Shown here: one piece after another, positions 24,996 through 36,817 of the stretch
Layout of the letters: every line of letters begins with the position of its first letter
Position numbering within the stretch: position 1 is the stretch's first letter
Assembly (NCBI GenBank): GCA_003315335.1
Contig: QNRL01000005.1
Location: forward strand, 310,001 to 374,000
Source: Pseudocitrobacter faecalis
GTDB taxonomy: Bacteria; Pseudomonadota; Gammaproteobacteria; Enterobacterales; Enterobacteriaceae
Length of the DNA: 64,000 bases
Direction of reading: 5' to 3'
Notes under the pieces: generated by a model
Seen by the model: the letters and a program-made list of their open reading frames with translations, nothing else
Told to the model about the DNA's origin: nothing
Databases searched by the model: none
Program-made: the position numbers and the translations under genes

Positions 24996-25814
24996 ATGCA
25001 GTATTGGGGTAAAGTGATTGGTGTGGCCATCGCCTTAATGATGGGTGGCGGGTTCTGGGGCGTCGTCCTCGGTTTACTCGTGGGACACATGTTTGATAAG
25101 GCGCGCAGCCGCCGGATGAACTGGTTTGCGAATCAACAGGAGCGTCAGTCCCTGTTCTTTTCCACCACCTTTGAAGTCATGGGCCACCTGACCAAATCGA
25201 AAGGGCGTGTTACGGAGGCGGATATTCATATCGCCAGCCTGTTGATGGACAGAATGAATCTGCACGGTGCATCGCGTACCGCAGCGCAGCAAGCGTTTCG
25301 TGTGGGCAAATCAGATAACTACCCGCTGCGCGAAAAAATGCGTCAGTTCCGTAGCGTCTGCTTTGGTCGTTTCGATCTGATTAGGATGTTTCTTGAAATT
25401 CAGATTCAGGCGGCATTTGCCGACGGTTCATTGCATCCGAATGAACGTGATGTGCTGTATGTGATTGCCGAAGAACTCGGGATTTCACGCGCGCAGTTCG
25501 ATCAGTTCCTGCGCATGATGCAGGGCGGGGCGCAGTTTGGCGGCGGTTATCAGCAGCAATCTCAAGGCGCAGGCGGCTGGCAACAGGCACAGCGTGGCCC
25601 GACGCTGGAAGATGCCTGCAATGTGCTCGGCGTGAAAAGTACTGACGATGCGACGACCATTAAACGTGCGTACCGCAAGCTGATGAGCGAACATCATCCG
25701 GATAAACTGGTGGCGAAAGGTTTACCGCCGGAAATGATGGAGATGGCGAAGCAAAAAGCGCAGGAAATTCAGAGTGCGTACGAGCTGATTAAGGAACAGA
25801 AAGGGTTTAAGTAA
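24996..25814 (+). CDS. djlA: Membrane-anchored DnaK co-chaperone DjlA
   Basis: 272 residues (E. coli 271). One membrane segment at residues ~6-30 ([20 protein letters not shown]) with glycine-rich dimerising character, a central TerB-like domain (~55-175), a glutamine/glycine-rich linker, and a C-terminal J domain at ~205-272 with HPD at 234-236. It stimulates DnaK and, when overproduced in E. coli, triggers capsule synthesis through the Rcs pathway. Divergent from lptD. Confidence 0.96.
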   Translation: MQYWGKVIGVAIALMMGGGFWGVVLGLLVGHMFDKARSRRMNWFANQQERQSLFFSTTFEVMGHLTKSKGRVTEADIHIASLLMDRMNLHGASRTAAQQAFRVGKSDNYPLREKMRQFRSVCFGRFDLIRMFLEIQIQAAFADGSLHPNERDVLYVIAEELGISRAQFDQFLRMMQGGAQFGGGYQQQSQGAGGWQQAQRGPTLEDACNVLGVKSTDDATTIKRAYRKLMSEHHPDKLVAKGLPPEMMEMAKQKAQEIQSAYELIKEQKGFK

Positions 25815-25830
25815 GATTGTGTGGTGGGCG

Positions 25831-25917
25831 CCCCTCACCCTAACCCTCTCCCACAGGGAGAGGGAACAGACGGTGCGGTTTTCTCCCTCTCCCTGTGGGA
25901 GAGGGCCGGGGTGAGGG
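25831..25917. repeat. CCCTCACCC/GGGAGAGGG inverted repeat, copy B
   Basis: The left arm is CCCTCACCCTAACCCTCTCC with an inner GGGAGAGGG hairpin; the right arm is CCCTCTCCCTGTGGGAGAGG then GCCGGGGTGAGGG. It lies between convergent djlA and rluA and could terminate both. Confidence 0.87.
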
Positions 25918-25935
25918 CATCAGCCCGCAGAGGCT

Positions 25936-26595
25936 TCAAAAATCCACCGGCGCTTTAAACGTCATACTGTTGCCAAACGCCGGATGCGTAATCGTCAGCG
26001 TCTGTGCATGTAGCAACAGACGCGGAGCCATCGCCAGCGCTTCGGGTGTCGCGTAAAAGCGGTCGCCCAGAATGGGATGCCCTAACGCCAGCATATGCAC
26101 GCGCAACTGGTGCGAGCGCCCGGTAATCGGCTTTAGCAACACGCGGGCGGTATTGTCGTCCGCGTACTCCAGCACTTCATACTCGGTCTGCGCCGCTTTG
26201 CCGGTTTCATAACACACCTTCTGCTTAGGCCGGTTCGGCCAGTCGCAAATCAGCGGTAAATCCACCAGACCCTCTTCCGGCTTCGGATGTCCCCAAACGC
26301 GCGCCACGTACTGCTTTTTCGGCTCGCGTTCGCGGAACTGACGTTTAAGCTCACGCTCAGCCGCTTTGGTCAGGGCCACCACAATGACGCCGCTGGTTGC
26401 CATATCCAGTCGATGGACGGATTCGGCCTGCGGATAGTCGCGCTGCACGCGCAGCATCACGCTGTCTTTATGCTCTTCCTGACGACCCGGCACGGACAAC
26501 AAGCCGCTCGGCTTGTTGACCACCATAATGTGCTCGTCCTGATAGAGAATAACCAGCCACGGATCCTGCGGCGGATTGTAGTTTTCCATTCCCAT
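25936..26595 (-). CDS. rluA: Dual-specificity pseudouridine synthase RluA
   Basis: 219 residues, E. coli length. It makes pseudouridine 746 of 23S rRNA and 32 of four tRNAs. The catalytic HRLD motif is at residues 61-64, with Asp64 as nucleophile, and the family stretch KPITGRSHQLRVHMLALGHPI is near the C-terminus. Twelve bases separate it from rapA, so the pair is probably cotranscribed. Confidence 0.97.
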   Translation of the reverse strand: MGMENYNPPQDPWLVILYQDEHIMVVNKPSGLLSVPGRQEEHKDSVMLRVQRDYPQAESVHRLDMATSGVIVVALTKAAERELKRQFREREPKKQYVARVWGHPKPEEGLVDLPLICDWPNRPKQKVCYETGKAAQTEYEVLEYADDNTARVLLKPITGRSHQLRVHMLALGHPILGDRFYATPEALAMAPRLLLHAQTLTITHPAFGNSMTFKAPVDF

Positions 26596-26607
26596 AGCGG
26601 GCTCCTG

Positions 26608-29514
26608 TTACTGGTGCGTCACGACGATCAGGCGCAGCGCATCCAGACGCCAGGCAGCCTGTGACAGGCTTTCCATCACCTGCTGGCGGTTGCTTTCGAT
26701 AGCGGAAAGCTCGTCATCACGAATGTTCGGGTTGACCGCTTTCAGGGCTTCAAGACGCGATAGTTCGGCACTCAGTTTTTCATCTGCTTCACTGCGCGCC
26801 GAATCAATCAGCGCCTGTGCGGCTTTGGCAATCTGGCCTTCGCCCAGTTGCAGAATCGCGTGAACGTCCTGCTGTACGGCATTGACCAGCTTGCTGCCCG
26901 TGTGGCGGTTTACCGCGCTAAGCTGACGGTTAAAGGTTTCAAACTCGACCTGAGCCGCCAGATTATTGCCGTTTTTATCCAGCAGCATGCGCACCGGCGT
27001 TGGCGGCAGGAAGCGGTTGAGCTGCAGTTGTTTCGGCGCATTGGCTTCCACGACGTAAATCAGTTCAACCAGCAGCGTTCCAACCGGCAGCGCTTTGTTT
27101 TTCAGCAGGGAAATGGTGCTGCTGCCCGTATCGCCGGAGAGGATCAGATCCAGACCATTGTGAATAATCGGATGTTCCCATGTCAGGAACTGCGCATCTT
27201 CGCGGGACAGCGCAATGTCACGCTCGAAGGTGACGGTGCAGCCATCTTCCGGCAGGCCCGGGAAATCCGGCACCAGCATGTGGTCGGATGGGGTCAGGAC
27301 AATCAGGTTTTCCCCGCGATCGTCCTGGTTGATGCCCACGATATCAAACAGGTTCATGGCAAAGGCGATCAGATTGGTATCGTCATCCTGCTCTTCAATG
27401 CTCTCGGCCAGCGCCTGCGCTTTCTCGCCGCCGTTGGAATGGATTTCCAGCAGACGGTCGCGGCCCTGTTCCAGCTGCGCTTTCAGCGCGTCATGCTGTT
27501 CGCGACAGGTTTTAATCAGCTCGTCAAAGCCGTCAGTGTTTTCCGGCGCGGCTAAGTAGTTGATCAACTGATCGTGCACGCTGTCATAGATGGTGCGGCC
27601 CGTCGGGCAGGTATGCTCGAACGCGTCCAGACCTTCATGGAACCAGCGCACCAGCACGGACTGCGCGGTGCGTTCCAGATACGGCACGTGGATCTGAATA
27701 TCGTGCGCCTGACCAATACGGTCCAGACGACCAATACGCTGCTCCAGCAGATCCGGGTTGAACGGCAGGTCGAACATCACCAGATTGCTGGCAAACTGGA
27801 AGTTACGGCCTTCTGAACCGATTTCAGAGCACAGCAGCACCTGCGCGCCGCTGTCTTCTTCAGCAAACCAGGCCGCTGCGCGATCGCGTTCGATAATCGA
27901 CATCCCTTCGTGGAACACGGCGGCGCGAATGCCTTCGCGCTCGCGCAGAACCTGTTCCAGTTGCAGCGCGGTGGCGGCTTTGGCGCAAATCACCAGCACT
28001 TTCTGTGAGCGGTGGCTGGTCAGGTAACCCATCAGCCATTCCACACGCGGGTCGAAGTTCCACCAGGTGCCAGTATCCCCTTCAAATTCCTGATAAATCT
28101 GCTCCGGATAAAGCATATCGCGAGCGCGTTCTTCCGCACTTTTGCGCGCGCCCATAATGCCGGAGACTTTAATCGCGGTTTGATACTGTGTCGGCAACGG
28201 CAGTTTAATGGTGTGCAGCTCGCGTTTTGGGAAGCCCTTCACGCCGTTACGGGTGTTACGGAACAGCACGCGGCTGGTGCCGTGGCGATCCATCAGCATG
28301 CTGATCAGTTCCTGGCGCGCGGCTTCTGCACCGTCGCGGTCGCTGTTCGCCGTTTGCAGCAGGGCTTCGATATCCTGCTCGCCAATCAGTTCGCCCAGCG
28401 TGTTCAACTCGTCGTTGCTGAGTTTGTTGCCCGCCAGCAGTAGCGCGACCGCGTCGGCCACCGGGCGATAGTTTTTCTGTTCTTCGACAAACTGCTCAAA
28501 ATCGTGGAAGCGGTTCGGGTCGAGCAGGCGCAGACGCGCAAAGTGGCTCTCCATCCCCAGCTGTTCCGGCGTTGCGGTCAGCAGCAGAACGCCCGGCACG
28601 CGTTCCGCCAGTTGTTCAATGCACTGATATTCACGGCTTGGCGCGTCTTCGCTCCACACCAGGTGATGCGCTTCATCGACCACCATGATGTCCCACTCGG
28701 CGTCGCACAGGTGCTCCAGGCGTTGCTTGTTGCGGCGCACGAAGTCCAGCGAGCAAATGACCAGTTGTTCGGTTTCAAACGGGTTATAGGCGTCGTGCTG
28801 CGCTTCGGCATAGCGCTCATCGTCAAACAGCGCAAAGCGCAGGTTGAAGCGGCGCAGCATCTCAACCAGCCACTGGTGCTGGAGGGTTTCCGGCACGATG
28901 ATCAGCACGCGCTGAGCGGCGCCTGAAAGCAACTGTTGATGCAGGATCATCCCGGCTTCGATGGTTTTCCCCAAACCCACTTCATCGGCCAACAGCACGC
29001 GCGGTGCGTGGCGACGGCCCACATCGTGGGCGATGTTGAGCTGGTGAGGGATCAGGCTGGTACGCTGCCCACGCAGGCCGCTGTAAGGCATGCGGTACTG
29101 CTCGCTCTGATATTTACGCGCACGGTAGCGCAGGGCAAAGCGATCCATACGGTCGATTTGCCCGGCAAACAGGCGGTCTTGTGGTTTACTGAAAACCAGT
29201 TTGCTGTCGAGCAGTACTTCACGCAGCACCACATTGGCTTCTTCGGTATCCAGACGGGTGCCGACGTAGGCCAGCAGGCCTTTTTCTTCAATAACTTCAT
29301 CAACGTGCAACTGCCAGCCATCATGGCTTGTGATCGTGTCGCCAGGATTGAACATCACGCGGGTCACGGGGGAGTCGCTACGAGCATACAGACGGTTCTC
29401 TCCGGTCGCCGGAAAGAGCAGGGTGACGGTGCGTGCATCCATTGCAACTACAGTACCAAGTCCCAGTTCGCTTTCTGTATCGCTGATCCAGCGTTGACCA
29501 AGTGTAAAAGGCAT
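26608..29514 (-). CDS. rapA: RNA polymerase-associated ATPase RapA
   Basis: 968 residues, exactly E. coli RapA. A SWI/SNF-family translocase bound to core RNA polymerase that helps recycle it. Two N-terminal Tudor-like domains, then Walker [14 protein letters not shown] (~175-187), motif II DEAHH (~280), and the helicase-C lobe with GRNFQFAS and [11 protein letters not shown]. The C-terminal part is RapA-specific. About 130 bases separate it from polB. Confidence 0.97.
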   Translation of the reverse strand: MPFTLGQRWISDTESELGLGTVVAMDARTVTLLFPATGENRLYARSDSPVTRVMFNPGDTITSHDGWQLHVDEVIEEKGLLAYVGTRLDTEEANVVLREVLLDSKLVFSKPQDRLFAGQIDRMDRFALRYRARKYQSEQYRMPYSGLRGQRTSLIPHQLNIAHDVGRRHAPRVLLADEVGLGKTIEAGMILHQQLLSGAAQRVLIIVPETLQHQWLVEMLRRFNLRFALFDDERYAEAQHDAYNPFETEQLVICSLDFVRRNKQRLEHLCDAEWDIMVVDEAHHLVWSEDAPSREYQCIEQLAERVPGVLLLTATPEQLGMESHFARLRLLDPNRFHDFEQFVEEQKNYRPVADAVALLLAGNKLSNDELNTLGELIGEQDIEALLQTANSDRDGAEAARQELISMLMDRHGTSRVLFRNTRNGVKGFPKRELHTIKLPLPTQYQTAIKVSGIMGARKSAEERARDMLYPEQIYQEFEGDTGTWWNFDPRVEWLMGYLTSHRSQKVLVICAKAATALQLEQVLREREGIRAAVFHEGMSIIERDRAAAWFAEEDSGAQVLLCSEIGSEGRNFQFASNLVMFDLPFNPDLLEQRIGRLDRIGQAHDIQIHVPYLERTAQSVLVRWFHEGLDAFEHTCPTGRTIYDSVHDQLINYLAAPENTDGFDELIKTCREQHDALKAQLEQGRDRLLEIHSNGGEKAQALAESIEEQDDDTNLIAFAMNLFDIVGINQDDRGENLIVLTPSDHMLVPDFPGLPEDGCTVTFERDIALSREDAQFLTWEHPIIHNGLDLILSGDTGSSTISLLKNKALPVGTLLVELIYVVEANAPKQLQLNRFLPPTPVRMLLDKNGNNLAAQVEFETFNRQLSAVNRHTGSKLVNAVQQDVHAILQLGEGQIAKAAQALIDSARSEADEKLSAELSRLEALKAVNPNIRDDELSAIESNRQQVMESLSQAAWRLDALRLIVVTHQ

Positions 29515-29646
29515 AAGTGTTCGGCTCTATCTCTTTGTAAATTGCAGGCAATACCCATCCACCGCCTGAAGGAGAGGCGGCGAATGAATGAGGTCCAGGA
29601 ATGGAAAGGGCGCTATGGTACTGGATGGCGCGGCGTTAGTCACCTG

Positions 29647-32004
29647 TCAAAATAGCCCCAGTTGCCCCGTCACTATTGTAGCAAAATCGTCGTCGACAAA
29701 GGGGAGAATTCCTTCGGCGACAGGCGCTAATTGTTTCGTCAGATAGTGCTCGTAATCGAGCGGCGACTGTTGATAATCCCGCGGCTCCGGGCCGCTGGTA
29801 GTCCAGACATATTTGATGCTGCCGCGTTGCTGATACTGCAGCGGGCGGCCGAGGCGTGCGTTGTGCTCGTCCGCCAGACGCGCGGCGCGCACATGCGGCG
29901 GCACGTTGCGCTGATAGTCAGCCAGCGGACGGCGCAGGCGCTTGCGATAGACCAGTTTACTGTCGAGTTTGCCCGACATCAGGTTATCGATGGTTTCAAG
30001 AATATAGTCGCGGTAAGGCTCGTTGCGGAAGATACGCAGATAGAGTTCCTGCTGGAACTGTTGTGCCAGCGGCGTCCAGTCGGTGCGCACTGTTTCAAGG
30101 CCCTTATAAAGCATTCTTTGTTCATTGCCTGCCTGAATCATACCTGCGTAGCGTTTTTTACTGCCCGTGTCGGCGCCGCGAATCGTCGGCATCAGGAAGC
30201 GACAAAAGTGAGTTTCAAACTCCAGCTCCAGCGCGCTGGTTAAGCCCGATTTTTGTAGCTCATCGGCCCACCACTGGTTTACAAACTCAACGAGATCGTG
30301 GCCAATTTTCGCCGCGGCGTTTTCATCATGTGCTTTTTTAAGCCACACAAAGGTCGAGTCCGTATCGCCGTAGATCACGTCGTAACCTTTGGATTCAATT
30401 AGCGCTTTGGTCTGGCGCATGATCGCGTGCCCGCGCATGGTGATCGACGACGCCAGGCGCGGATCGAAAAAGCGACAGGCGCTGGTGCCCAGCACGCCGT
30501 AGAACGCGTTCATGATGATCTTCAGCGCCTGCGAGAGCGGTTTGTTTTTATGCTGTTTGGCGTCATCGCGAGCGTGCCAGATTTGGCCGACGATCCCCGG
30601 CAAGCAGTGTTTTTCACGCGAGAACCAGGCACCGAGAAAACCTTCGGTGCTGTGTTTTGCATCCGGCTGATTCATCCCTTCAACCAGCCCAACCGGATCA
30701 ATCAAAAATGAACGGATAATCGACGGATACAGGCTTTTGTAATCGAGCACCAGCACCGAATCGTACAAACCGGGGCGCGAGTCCATCACGTAGCCGCCGG
30801 GGCTCGCCTGTGGCGGTACTTCGCCTAAATTGGGCGCGACGTATCCCAGACGATGCATACGCGGAAAATAGAGGTGGCAGAAGGCGGCGACAGAACCACC
30901 GTGGCGGTCGACCGCCAGACCGTTGACGGTAGCGCGTTCCAGCAGGAACGGCATGATCTCCGTTTTGTGGAAGATTTGTGTCACCAGTTCGCAGTCTTTG
31001 AGGTTATATTTTGCCAGTGCGGGCTTATCTTCGGCGAAACGGCGGTCAATTTCGTCCATACGATCCCACGGATTATAAATCGCCTTACCTTCACCTAACA
31101 GCTCCTGCGCCACCGCTTCCAGTGAAAATGAAGAAAAGTTCCAGAACGCAGACTTCAGCGCTTCAATGCCATCGAGAATCAATCGCCCGTTGGCTTGAGC
31201 AAAGAATACGCCATTCTTAAACCCGTGTTCGCGCCACTCCAGCTCGCTATTGCCACGGCCCAGCATCAGCGGAATACGGTAGCGCTCGGCGTGTTTTTGC
31301 AGCACGCGTAAATCGAACTGCACAACGTTCCAGCCGATGATCACATCCGGGTCGTGCTGAGCGAACCAGGCATTGAGTTTTTCTAAAAGTTGCGGGCGGC
31401 TGGCGACATACTCCAGTTCAAAATCTATTTCCGAGGCTTCACCGTTGGCCGGGCCGAGCATGTAGACCACGCGCTGACCGCAACCTTCAATGCCGATGCA
31501 ATACAGCTCGCCGTGGCGGGTCGTTTCGATATCGATAGAGGCCCACTTCAGCGTCGGGCGATAGGTGTCATGAGGTTTTAGCCGTGCATTCACCAGACCA
31601 TGACCGCGCGCGTCGCCATCGAACCACACCGGTGCGGTGATAAAGCGTTCCATGAGATAGCGTTCCGGCGGGCGAATGTCGGCTTCATAAACGGTGATGC
31701 CATTTTCGCGCAGCAGTTTATCGAGGCGCATCAACTGGCGATGAGAGCGGCAGTAGAGGCCAAATACCGGCTGGCGGTGAAAATCTTTTAAGGTCAGAGG
31801 AGCAAGGCGGGCATCGCGCTCACCCTGTAACAGGCGCTCCGCCTGCGCGCGTTGCGCTTCCGGAATAAAGGCGACCGACTCCTGCGGTGGCAGCGTCACG
31901 GCGAGCGGGCCAGCATCCGTCGCCAGCCAGAAGGTGACTTCTGTCCCCTGGGGAGTGTCCCGCCAGTGGCGGGTTAAGATAAAGCCAGCTTGCGCCTGCG
32001 CCAC
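29647..32004 (-). CDS. polB: DNA polymerase II
   Basis: 785 residues from a GTG at 32004 ([13 protein letters not shown]); E. coli Pol II has 783 and also starts GTG. Family B polymerase with 3'-5' exonuclease, used in SOS-induced repair, bypass and restart. Seen: exonuclease motif DIETTRHGE (~residues 155-163), polymerase motif [11 protein letters not shown], motif [13 protein letters not shown] and motif C YGDTDSTF. The C-terminus QLGLF is the beta-clamp-binding peptide. An AGGTGAG ribosome site and a LexA box lie upstream. Confidence 0.97.
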   Translation of the reverse strand: MAQAQAGFILTRHWRDTPQGTEVTFWLATDAGPLAVTLPPQESVAFIPEAQRAQAERLLQGERDARLAPLTLKDFHRQPVFGLYCRSHRQLMRLDKLLRENGITVYEADIRPPERYLMERFITAPVWFDGDARGHGLVNARLKPHDTYRPTLKWASIDIETTRHGELYCIGIEGCGQRVVYMLGPANGEASEIDFELEYVASRPQLLEKLNAWFAQHDPDVIIGWNVVQFDLRVLQKHAERYRIPLMLGRGNSELEWREHGFKNGVFFAQANGRLILDGIEALKSAFWNFSSFSLEAVAQELLGEGKAIYNPWDRMDEIDRRFAEDKPALAKYNLKDCELVTQIFHKTEIMPFLLERATVNGLAVDRHGGSVAAFCHLYFPRMHRLGYVAPNLGEVPPQASPGGYVMDSRPGLYDSVLVLDYKSLYPSIIRSFLIDPVGLVEGMNQPDAKHSTEGFLGAWFSREKHCLPGIVGQIWHARDDAKQHKNKPLSQALKIIMNAFYGVLGTSACRFFDPRLASSITMRGHAIMRQTKALIESKGYDVIYGDTDSTFVWLKKAHDENAAAKIGHDLVEFVNQWWADELQKSGLTSALELEFETHFCRFLMPTIRGADTGSKKRYAGMIQAGNEQRMLYKGLETVRTDWTPLAQQFQQELYLRIFRNEPYRDYILETIDNLMSGKLDSKLVYRKRLRRPLADYQRNVPPHVRAARLADEHNARLGRPLQYQQRGSIKYVWTTSGPEPRDYQQSPLDYEHYLTKQLAPVAEGILPFVDDDFATIVTGQLGLF

Positions 32005-32034
32005 ACGTGTTTCTCACCTGATGAATAAGCGCTG

Positions 32035-32076
32035 ATTATAACCTGATTTATTGCTTTTAACTGGTTTTTTGTACAG
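32035..32076 (-). promoter_or_regulatory. polB SOS promoter with LexA box
   Basis: On the minus strand CTGTACAAAAAACCAG (32061-32076) is a perfect CTG-N10-CAG LexA operator. A consensus -10 TATAAT lies at 32035-32040, so LexA would cover the -35 region. This fits the known SOS control of E. coli polB (dinA). Confidence 0.88.
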
Positions 32077-32084
32077 GTACGTTT

Positions 32085-32597
32085 TCAGTAAGACTGAAAT
32101 TTGCCCGGCTCGCTTTCGCAGAAAAACGCCACCTGCTCACACAGCGACTGGTATTCGGAAAAAATCACCCACTTTGTACCGTGCCCATATCCCAGAAACC
32201 AGGTGGTTTTCTTCCCTGCGTGGTCCGTGATCGCCAGATGGTATTTTTTATTCATCGGGTAAATATTAGGTGTGAGTTTTATGCTTTCAATGCTTGCCCA
32301 CTGCCAGGTTTTATTATCAAGGGTGATGGCATCTGCATTGAGCACAATCTGTGACGGCGTTCTTGATTTTATCCAGTGAGAATAAAGAAATATTGCCAGG
32401 GCTAACAGCAACTCTGCCACCAACGTCACGCCAAGCGCGCCTAAGGCCATGGAGAGAAAAGGTACGCCGATAAACAAAGAAAAGATAAGTAAAATCAGTA
32501 AGCTGACAGGGATTGTTGCCACAATAAAAAAGTTGTCTTCTAGCACAATACGAAAGATTAATTTTTTATTCAGAGAATATTTAATTTCAGGGGGCAC
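32085..32597 (-). CDS. Hypothetical two-segment membrane protein
   Basis: 170 residues from a GTG at 32597, with AGGA nine bases upstream. I do not recognise a named gene. Two hydrophobic segments lie at about residues 24-44 (FIVATIPVSLLILLIFSLFI) and 49-71, followed by a soluble domain of beta character (IVLNADAITLDNKTWQWASI, LAITDHAGKKTTWFLGYGHG). The layout resembles YcxB-like or PH-like bacterial membrane proteins, but this is a guess from topology. The DNA is much more AT-rich than neighbours. In E. coli araD and polB are adjacent, so this is an accessory insertion. Its stop is nine bases from the polB LexA box. Confidence 0.7.
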   Translation of the reverse strand: MPPEIKYSLNKKLIFRIVLEDNFFIVATIPVSLLILLIFSLFIGVPFLSMALGALGVTLVAELLLALAIFLYSHWIKSRTPSQIVLNADAITLDNKTWQWASIESIKLTPNIYPMNKKYHLAITDHAGKKTTWFLGYGHGTKWVIFSEYQSLCEQVAFFCESEPGKFQSY

Positions 32598-32702
32598 GTT
32601 ATTTATCCTGATTCATTCTTAATATGAATGAATGCTTATTTTTAAGGATGGATAAAATAGCGTGCCTTTAAATAAAGTTAAAGAGCGGTTTTAAGCAGAG
32701 TA

Positions 32703-32738
32703 AAAATAAAAGAAGGTCTGTTTCCAGACCCTCTTCTT
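32703..32738 (-). terminator. Rho-independent terminator of araBAD
   Basis: On the minus strand AAGAAGAGGGTCTG, loop GAAA, and CAGACCTTCTT form a stem followed by TTATTTTT, just after the araD stop. Confidence 0.85.
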
Positions 32739-32739
32739 G

Positions 32740-33435
32740 TTATTGCCCGTAATACGCCTTCGCGCCATGCTTACGCAGATAGTGCTTATCCAGCAGCGTT
32801 TGCTGCATGTCCGGCAATTGCGGGGCAAGCTGGCGGCAGAAGATCCCCATATAGGCCACTTCTTCCAGCACGATGGCGTTATGTACTGCGTCTTCCGCGT
32901 TTTTCCCCCACGCGAACGGGCCGTGGGAATGTACCAGCACGCCCGGCATTTGCGCGGCGTCGATGCCCTGTTTTTCAAAGGTTTCGACAATCACGTTACC
33001 GGTTTCCCATTCGTACTCGCCGTTGATTTCCGCATCGGTCATTTTGCGTGTGCAGGGAATGGTGCCATAGAAATAGTCTGCGTGAGTGGTGCCGGTCGCA
33101 GGTATGGCTTGCCCCGCCTGCGCCCAGATGGTGGCGTGACGGGAGTGGGTGTGCACAATGCCGCCGATGGTGGGAAATGCCTGGTAGAGCAGGCGATGCG
33201 TTGGGGTGTCGGAAGACGGTTTTTTGTTGCCTTCCACCACCTCGCCGGTGGCGATGCTGACCACCACCATATCGTCGGCGGTCATTACGCTGTAATTGAC
33301 GCCGGAAGGTTTAATCACAAAAACACCTTTCTCCCGATCGACGGCGCTGACGTTGCCCCAGGTGAGGGTGACCAGGTTATGTTTTGGCAGCGCCAGGTTA
33401 GCGTCGAGCACCTGGCGTTTGAGATCTTCTAACAT
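32740..33435 (-). CDS. araD: L-ribulose-5-phosphate 4-epimerase
   Basis: 231 residues, E. coli length, class II aldolase fold. It converts L-ribulose-5-phosphate to D-xylulose-5-phosphate, the last step of arabinose entry. Zinc-ligand histidines are visible in [12 protein letters not shown] (~residues 95-106) and [15 protein letters not shown] at 33435 with AGGAG upstream. Third gene of araBAD, separated from araA by a repeat element. Confidence 0.97.
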   Translation of the reverse strand: MLEDLKRQVLDANLALPKHNLVTLTWGNVSAVDREKGVFVIKPSGVNYSVMTADDMVVVSIATGEVVEGNKKPSSDTPTHRLLYQAFPTIGGIVHTHSRHATIWAQAGQAIPATGTTHADYFYGTIPCTRKMTDAEINGEYEWETGNVIVETFEKQGIDAAQMPGVLVHSHGPFAWGKNAEDAVHNAIVLEEVAYMGIFCRQLAPQLPDMQQTLLDKHYLRKHGAKAYYGQ

Positions 33436-33459
33436 GTTGGCTCCTGATAGTGCCTTTTA

Positions 33460-33532
33460 CCCTCACCCTAACCCTCTCCCTGAGGGAGAGGGGACAGACT
33501 GTGCGGGTGTGGGGAGAGGGCCGGGGTGAGAG
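33460..33532. repeat. CCCTCACCC/GGGAGAGGG inverted repeat, copy C
   Basis: A shorter version of the same element, within the araA-araD intercistronic gap and in the same orientation as copy B. Left arm CCCTCACCCTAACCCTCTCC, right arm GGGGAGAGGGCCGGGGTGAG. As it lies inside an operon it can form an mRNA hairpin that could lower araD yield. Confidence 0.85.
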
Positions 33533-33534
33533 TG

Positions 33535-35037
33535 TTAACGACGTAACCCGTAATAAACCTCGTTCCAGCGCAGCGCGTCTTTAAACGCGGGCAGGCGGGT
33601 GTCGTTGTCGATAACCGTAATCTCGATACCGTGCAGCTCAGCGAACTGGCGCATATCGTCCAGCGTCAGGGCGTGGCTGAACACGGTATGGTGCGCGCCG
33701 CCGCCGATGATCCACGCTTCGGAAGCAGTTTGCAGATCCGGCTGCGCTTTCCACAGGGCGTTAGCGACCGGCAATTTCGGCAGATCGTGCGGGGTTGCCA
33801 CCGTTTCGATGGTGTTGACCAGCAGACGGAAACGATCGCCCAGATCCACCAGGCTTGCGACAATCGCCGGGCCGGTTTGGGTGTTGAAGATCAAACGAGC
33901 CGGATCGGCTTTGCCACCGATACCCAGCGGCTGCACATCGAGGATCGGTTTCTCTTCCACCGCGATCGATGGACAGACTTCCAGCATGTGCGAGCCGAGC
34001 ACCAGGTCGTTGCCATTGTCGAAGTGGTAGGTGTAATCCTCCATAAAGGAGGTGCCGCCCTGCAGACCGGTTGACATCACCTTCATGATGCGAAGCAGAG
34101 CGGCGGTTTTCCAGTCGCCTTCGCCCGCAAAGCCATAGCCCTGCTGCATCAGACGCTGTACCGCCAGGCCCGGAAGCTGTTTCAGGCCGTGGAGATCTTC
34201 AAATGTGGTGGTGAAAGCATGGAACCCTCCCTCTTCGAGGAAGCGCTTCATCCCAAGCTCAATACGCGCGGCGTCCAGCACGTTCTGGCGTTTGTCGCCG
34301 TTGATTTGCGCGGCAGGTGTCAGGCGGTAGCTGCTTTCGTATTCGTCGACCAGTGCGTTGATATCGCCATCGCTCACCGCGTTGACCACCTGCACCAGGT
34401 CGCCCACCGCCCAGGTATTGACGGAGAAACCAAACTTAATTTGTGCCGCGACTTTATCGCCGTCGGTGACGGCCACTTCACGCATGTTGTCGCCGAAGCG
34501 GCACACTTTCAGGTGACGGGTATCTTGCTTAGAAACGGCCTGACGCATCCACGAACCGATACGTTCGTGCGCGTTTTTATCCTGCCAGTGACCGGTCACC
34601 ACGCTGTGCTGCTGACGCATACGCGCGCCGATAAAGCCGAATTCACGGCCGCCGTGCGCGGTCTGGTTCAGGTTCATAAAGTCCATATCGATGCTGTCCC
34701 ACGGCAGGGAGGCATTGAACTGGGTATGGAATTGCAGCAGCGGTTTATTGAGGATAGTCAGGCCGTTGATCCACATTTTCGCCGGCGAGAAGGTGTGCAG
34801 CCACACCACCATGCCCGCACATTTGTCGTCGTAGTTGGCATCACGGCAAATCGCGGTGATCTCATCCGGGCGCGTACCCAGCGGTTTCAGCACCAGTTTG
34901 CACGGCAGTTTCGCTTCCGCATTCAGGGCATTAACCACCTGTTCCGCGTGCTGTGTTACCTGGCGCAGTGCTTCCGGCCCGTAAAGGTGCTGGCTGCCAA
35001 TCACAAACCAGACTTCATAATTATTAAAAATGGTCAT
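33535..35037 (-). CDS. araA: L-arabinose isomerase
   Basis: 500 residues, E. coli length. It isomerises L-arabinose to L-ribulose with Mn2+. Metal and catalytic residues lie in the conserved [25 protein letters not shown] and [10 protein letters not shown] regions, with a further histidine in the C-terminal GGAHHTVFS. Ten bases after araB; ATG at 35037. Confidence 0.97.
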   Translation of the reverse strand: MTIFNNYEVWFVIGSQHLYGPEALRQVTQHAEQVVNALNAEAKLPCKLVLKPLGTRPDEITAICRDANYDDKCAGMVVWLHTFSPAKMWINGLTILNKPLLQFHTQFNASLPWDSIDMDFMNLNQTAHGGREFGFIGARMRQQHSVVTGHWQDKNAHERIGSWMRQAVSKQDTRHLKVCRFGDNMREVAVTDGDKVAAQIKFGFSVNTWAVGDLVQVVNAVSDGDINALVDEYESSYRLTPAAQINGDKRQNVLDAARIELGMKRFLEEGGFHAFTTTFEDLHGLKQLPGLAVQRLMQQGYGFAGEGDWKTAALLRIMKVMSTGLQGGTSFMEDYTYHFDNGNDLVLGSHMLEVCPSIAVEEKPILDVQPLGIGGKADPARLIFNTQTGPAIVASLVDLGDRFRLLVNTIETVATPHDLPKLPVANALWKAQPDLQTASEAWIIGGGAHHTVFSHALTLDDMRQFAELHGIEITVIDNDTRLPAFKDALRWNEVYYGLRR

Positions 35038-35047
35038 CGTCGTATCC

Positions 35048-36757
35048 TTAATGAGTCAGCGCTGCTGTGGCGGACGGCGCGGTAGCCGATGGCGCAGCGA
35101 CAGGGAGATAGTGTTGTTCGGCGCTCAGCGCCCATTGCTGGTAGCGCTGATAAAGCTCTTCAAAGCGCTGCGCCTGCTGTGGGCGTGGCTGGAGGGTGCT
35201 TTCGACACGGCTGGCCATCAACGCCTGAGCGGCAGGGATATCGCGGTAAACACCTGCGGCGACGGCGGCGAAGATGGCGGCGCCCAGCGCGCAGCACTGG
35301 TCAGAAGCGACAATCTGCAACGGACGGTTGAGGACGTCGCAGCAGGCCTGCATGATGACGCGGTTTTTACGCGCAATGCCGCCCAGCGCCATCACGTTAT
35401 TCACTGGAATGCCCTGACGGGTGAAGCACTCCATAATGGCGCGCGCGCCAAAGGCGGTGGCGGCAATTAGCCCGCCAAACAGCGCCGGTGCGTCGGTGGC
35501 CAGGTTCAGGTCGGTGATCACCCCCTTTAGACGCTGGTTAGCGTTTGGCGTACGGCGACCGTTAAACCAGTCCAGCACGACGGGTAAATGATCGAGAGAC
35601 GGATTGTTGGCCCAGGCTTCGGTCAGCGCAGGCAGCAACTGTTTCTGGCTCTCTTTAATCTGGGTTTTCAGTTCAGGATGCTGAGCGGCGAGTTGCTCCA
35701 GCGGCCAGCCCAGTACACGGCCAAACCACGCATAGATATCGCCAAACGCCGACTGGCCCGCTTCCATACCGATAAAATCAGGCACTACGCTGCCGTCAAC
35801 CTGGCCGCAAATGCCTTTCACCGTGCGATCGCCTACGCTCTCTTTCTCTGCGACAAGGATGTCGCAGGTGGAGGTGCCGATGACTTTCACCAGCGCGTTA
35901 GGCTGTGCGCCCGCGCCGACGGCGCCCATATGGCAGTCAAATGCGCCTCCGGAAATCACTACTTTTTCAGATAACCCCAGACGCTGTGCCCATTCAGCGG
36001 TCAGCGTACCCACCGGAACGTCGGCGGTCAGGGTATCGGTAAAGAGCGGGCAGGGAAGATGCTGGTTGAGGATTGGGTCGAGTTCATCAAAGAATGATGC
36101 CGGTGGCAGGCCGCCCCAGCTCTCATGCCACAGGGATTTATGCCCGGCGCTACAGCGGCCACGGCGAATATCCTGCGGGCGCGTAGTGCCGGAAAGCAGC
36201 GCCGGAACCCAGTCGCACAGCTCAATCCACGACGCGGCAGCCTGCGCGACTGCGCGGTCTTCGCGAGTGACGTGCAGGATTTTCGCCCAGAACCATTCGC
36301 TGGAGTAGATGCCGCCAATGTAGCGCGAGTAGTCTTCTTTGCCCGGCTGATGACACAGGCGAGTGATGGCTTCGGCTTCTTCCACGGCGGTGTGGTCTTT
36401 CCACAGCACGAACATGGCGTTCGGGTTTTCGGCGAACTCGTCGCGCAGCGCCAGTATGTTGCCGTCGGCGTCAATTGGCGCAGGGGTTGAACCGGTGCTG
36501 TCAACGCCAATCCCGACCACGTCGGCCCGTTGGGCGTCGGTGAGCTGTGCCAGCACGCTTTTCAGCGCGGCTTCCATCGACTCCATGTAGTCGCGCGGGT
36601 GGTGGCGAAAACGGTTATTCGGGGCGTCGCAGAAGCGGCCCTCCTGCCAGCGCGGATACCATTCAACGCTGGTGGCGATCTCTTCGCCATTCGCGCACTC
36701 CACTGCCAGGGCTCGCACTGAGTCGCTGCCAAAATCGAGGCCAATTGCGATTGCCAT
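35048..36757 (-). CDS. araB: L-ribulokinase
   Basis: 569 residues from ATG 36757 ([17 protein letters not shown]) with GGAGTG nine bases upstream; E. coli has 566. An in-frame upstream ATG at 36796 overlaps the promoter and was rejected. FGGY carbohydrate kinase: N-terminal phosphate-loop DFGSDSVRA, central [16 protein letters not shown]-terminal [18 protein letters not shown]. The extreme C-terminus carries a short SATAP duplication ([15 protein letters not shown]), absent from E. coli and probably harmless. Confidence 0.96.
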   Translation of the reverse strand: MAIAIGLDFGSDSVRALAVECANGEEIATSVEWYPRWQEGRFCDAPNNRFRHHPRDYMESMEAALKSVLAQLTDAQRADVVGIGVDSTGSTPAPIDADGNILALRDEFAENPNAMFVLWKDHTAVEEAEAITRLCHQPGKEDYSRYIGGIYSSEWFWAKILHVTREDRAVAQAAASWIELCDWVPALLSGTTRPQDIRRGRCSAGHKSLWHESWGGLPPASFFDELDPILNQHLPCPLFTDTLTADVPVGTLTAEWAQRLGLSEKVVISGGAFDCHMGAVGAGAQPNALVKVIGTSTCDILVAEKESVGDRTVKGICGQVDGSVVPDFIGMEAGQSAFGDIYAWFGRVLGWPLEQLAAQHPELKTQIKESQKQLLPALTEAWANNPSLDHLPVVLDWFNGRRTPNANQRLKGVITDLNLATDAPALFGGLIAATAFGARAIMECFTRQGIPVNNVMALGGIARKNRVIMQACCDVLNRPLQIVASDQCCALGAAIFAAVAAGVYRDIPAAQALMASRVESTLQPRPQQAQRFEELYQRYQQWALSAEQHYLPVAAPSATAPSATAALTH

Positions 36758-36792
36758 CGTGTCACTCCATCGTAATAAAACAGGATGGGTTA

Positions 36793-36798
36793 ACACTA
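36793..36798 (-). promoter_or_regulatory. araBAD promoter -10 box
   Basis: Minus-strand TAGTGT sits where E. coli pBAD has TACTGT, downstream of araI2. Predicted start near 36786, leaving a short leader before araB. Confidence 0.75.
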
Positions 36799-36817
36799 GC
36801 GATCGCCCGGAAAAATC

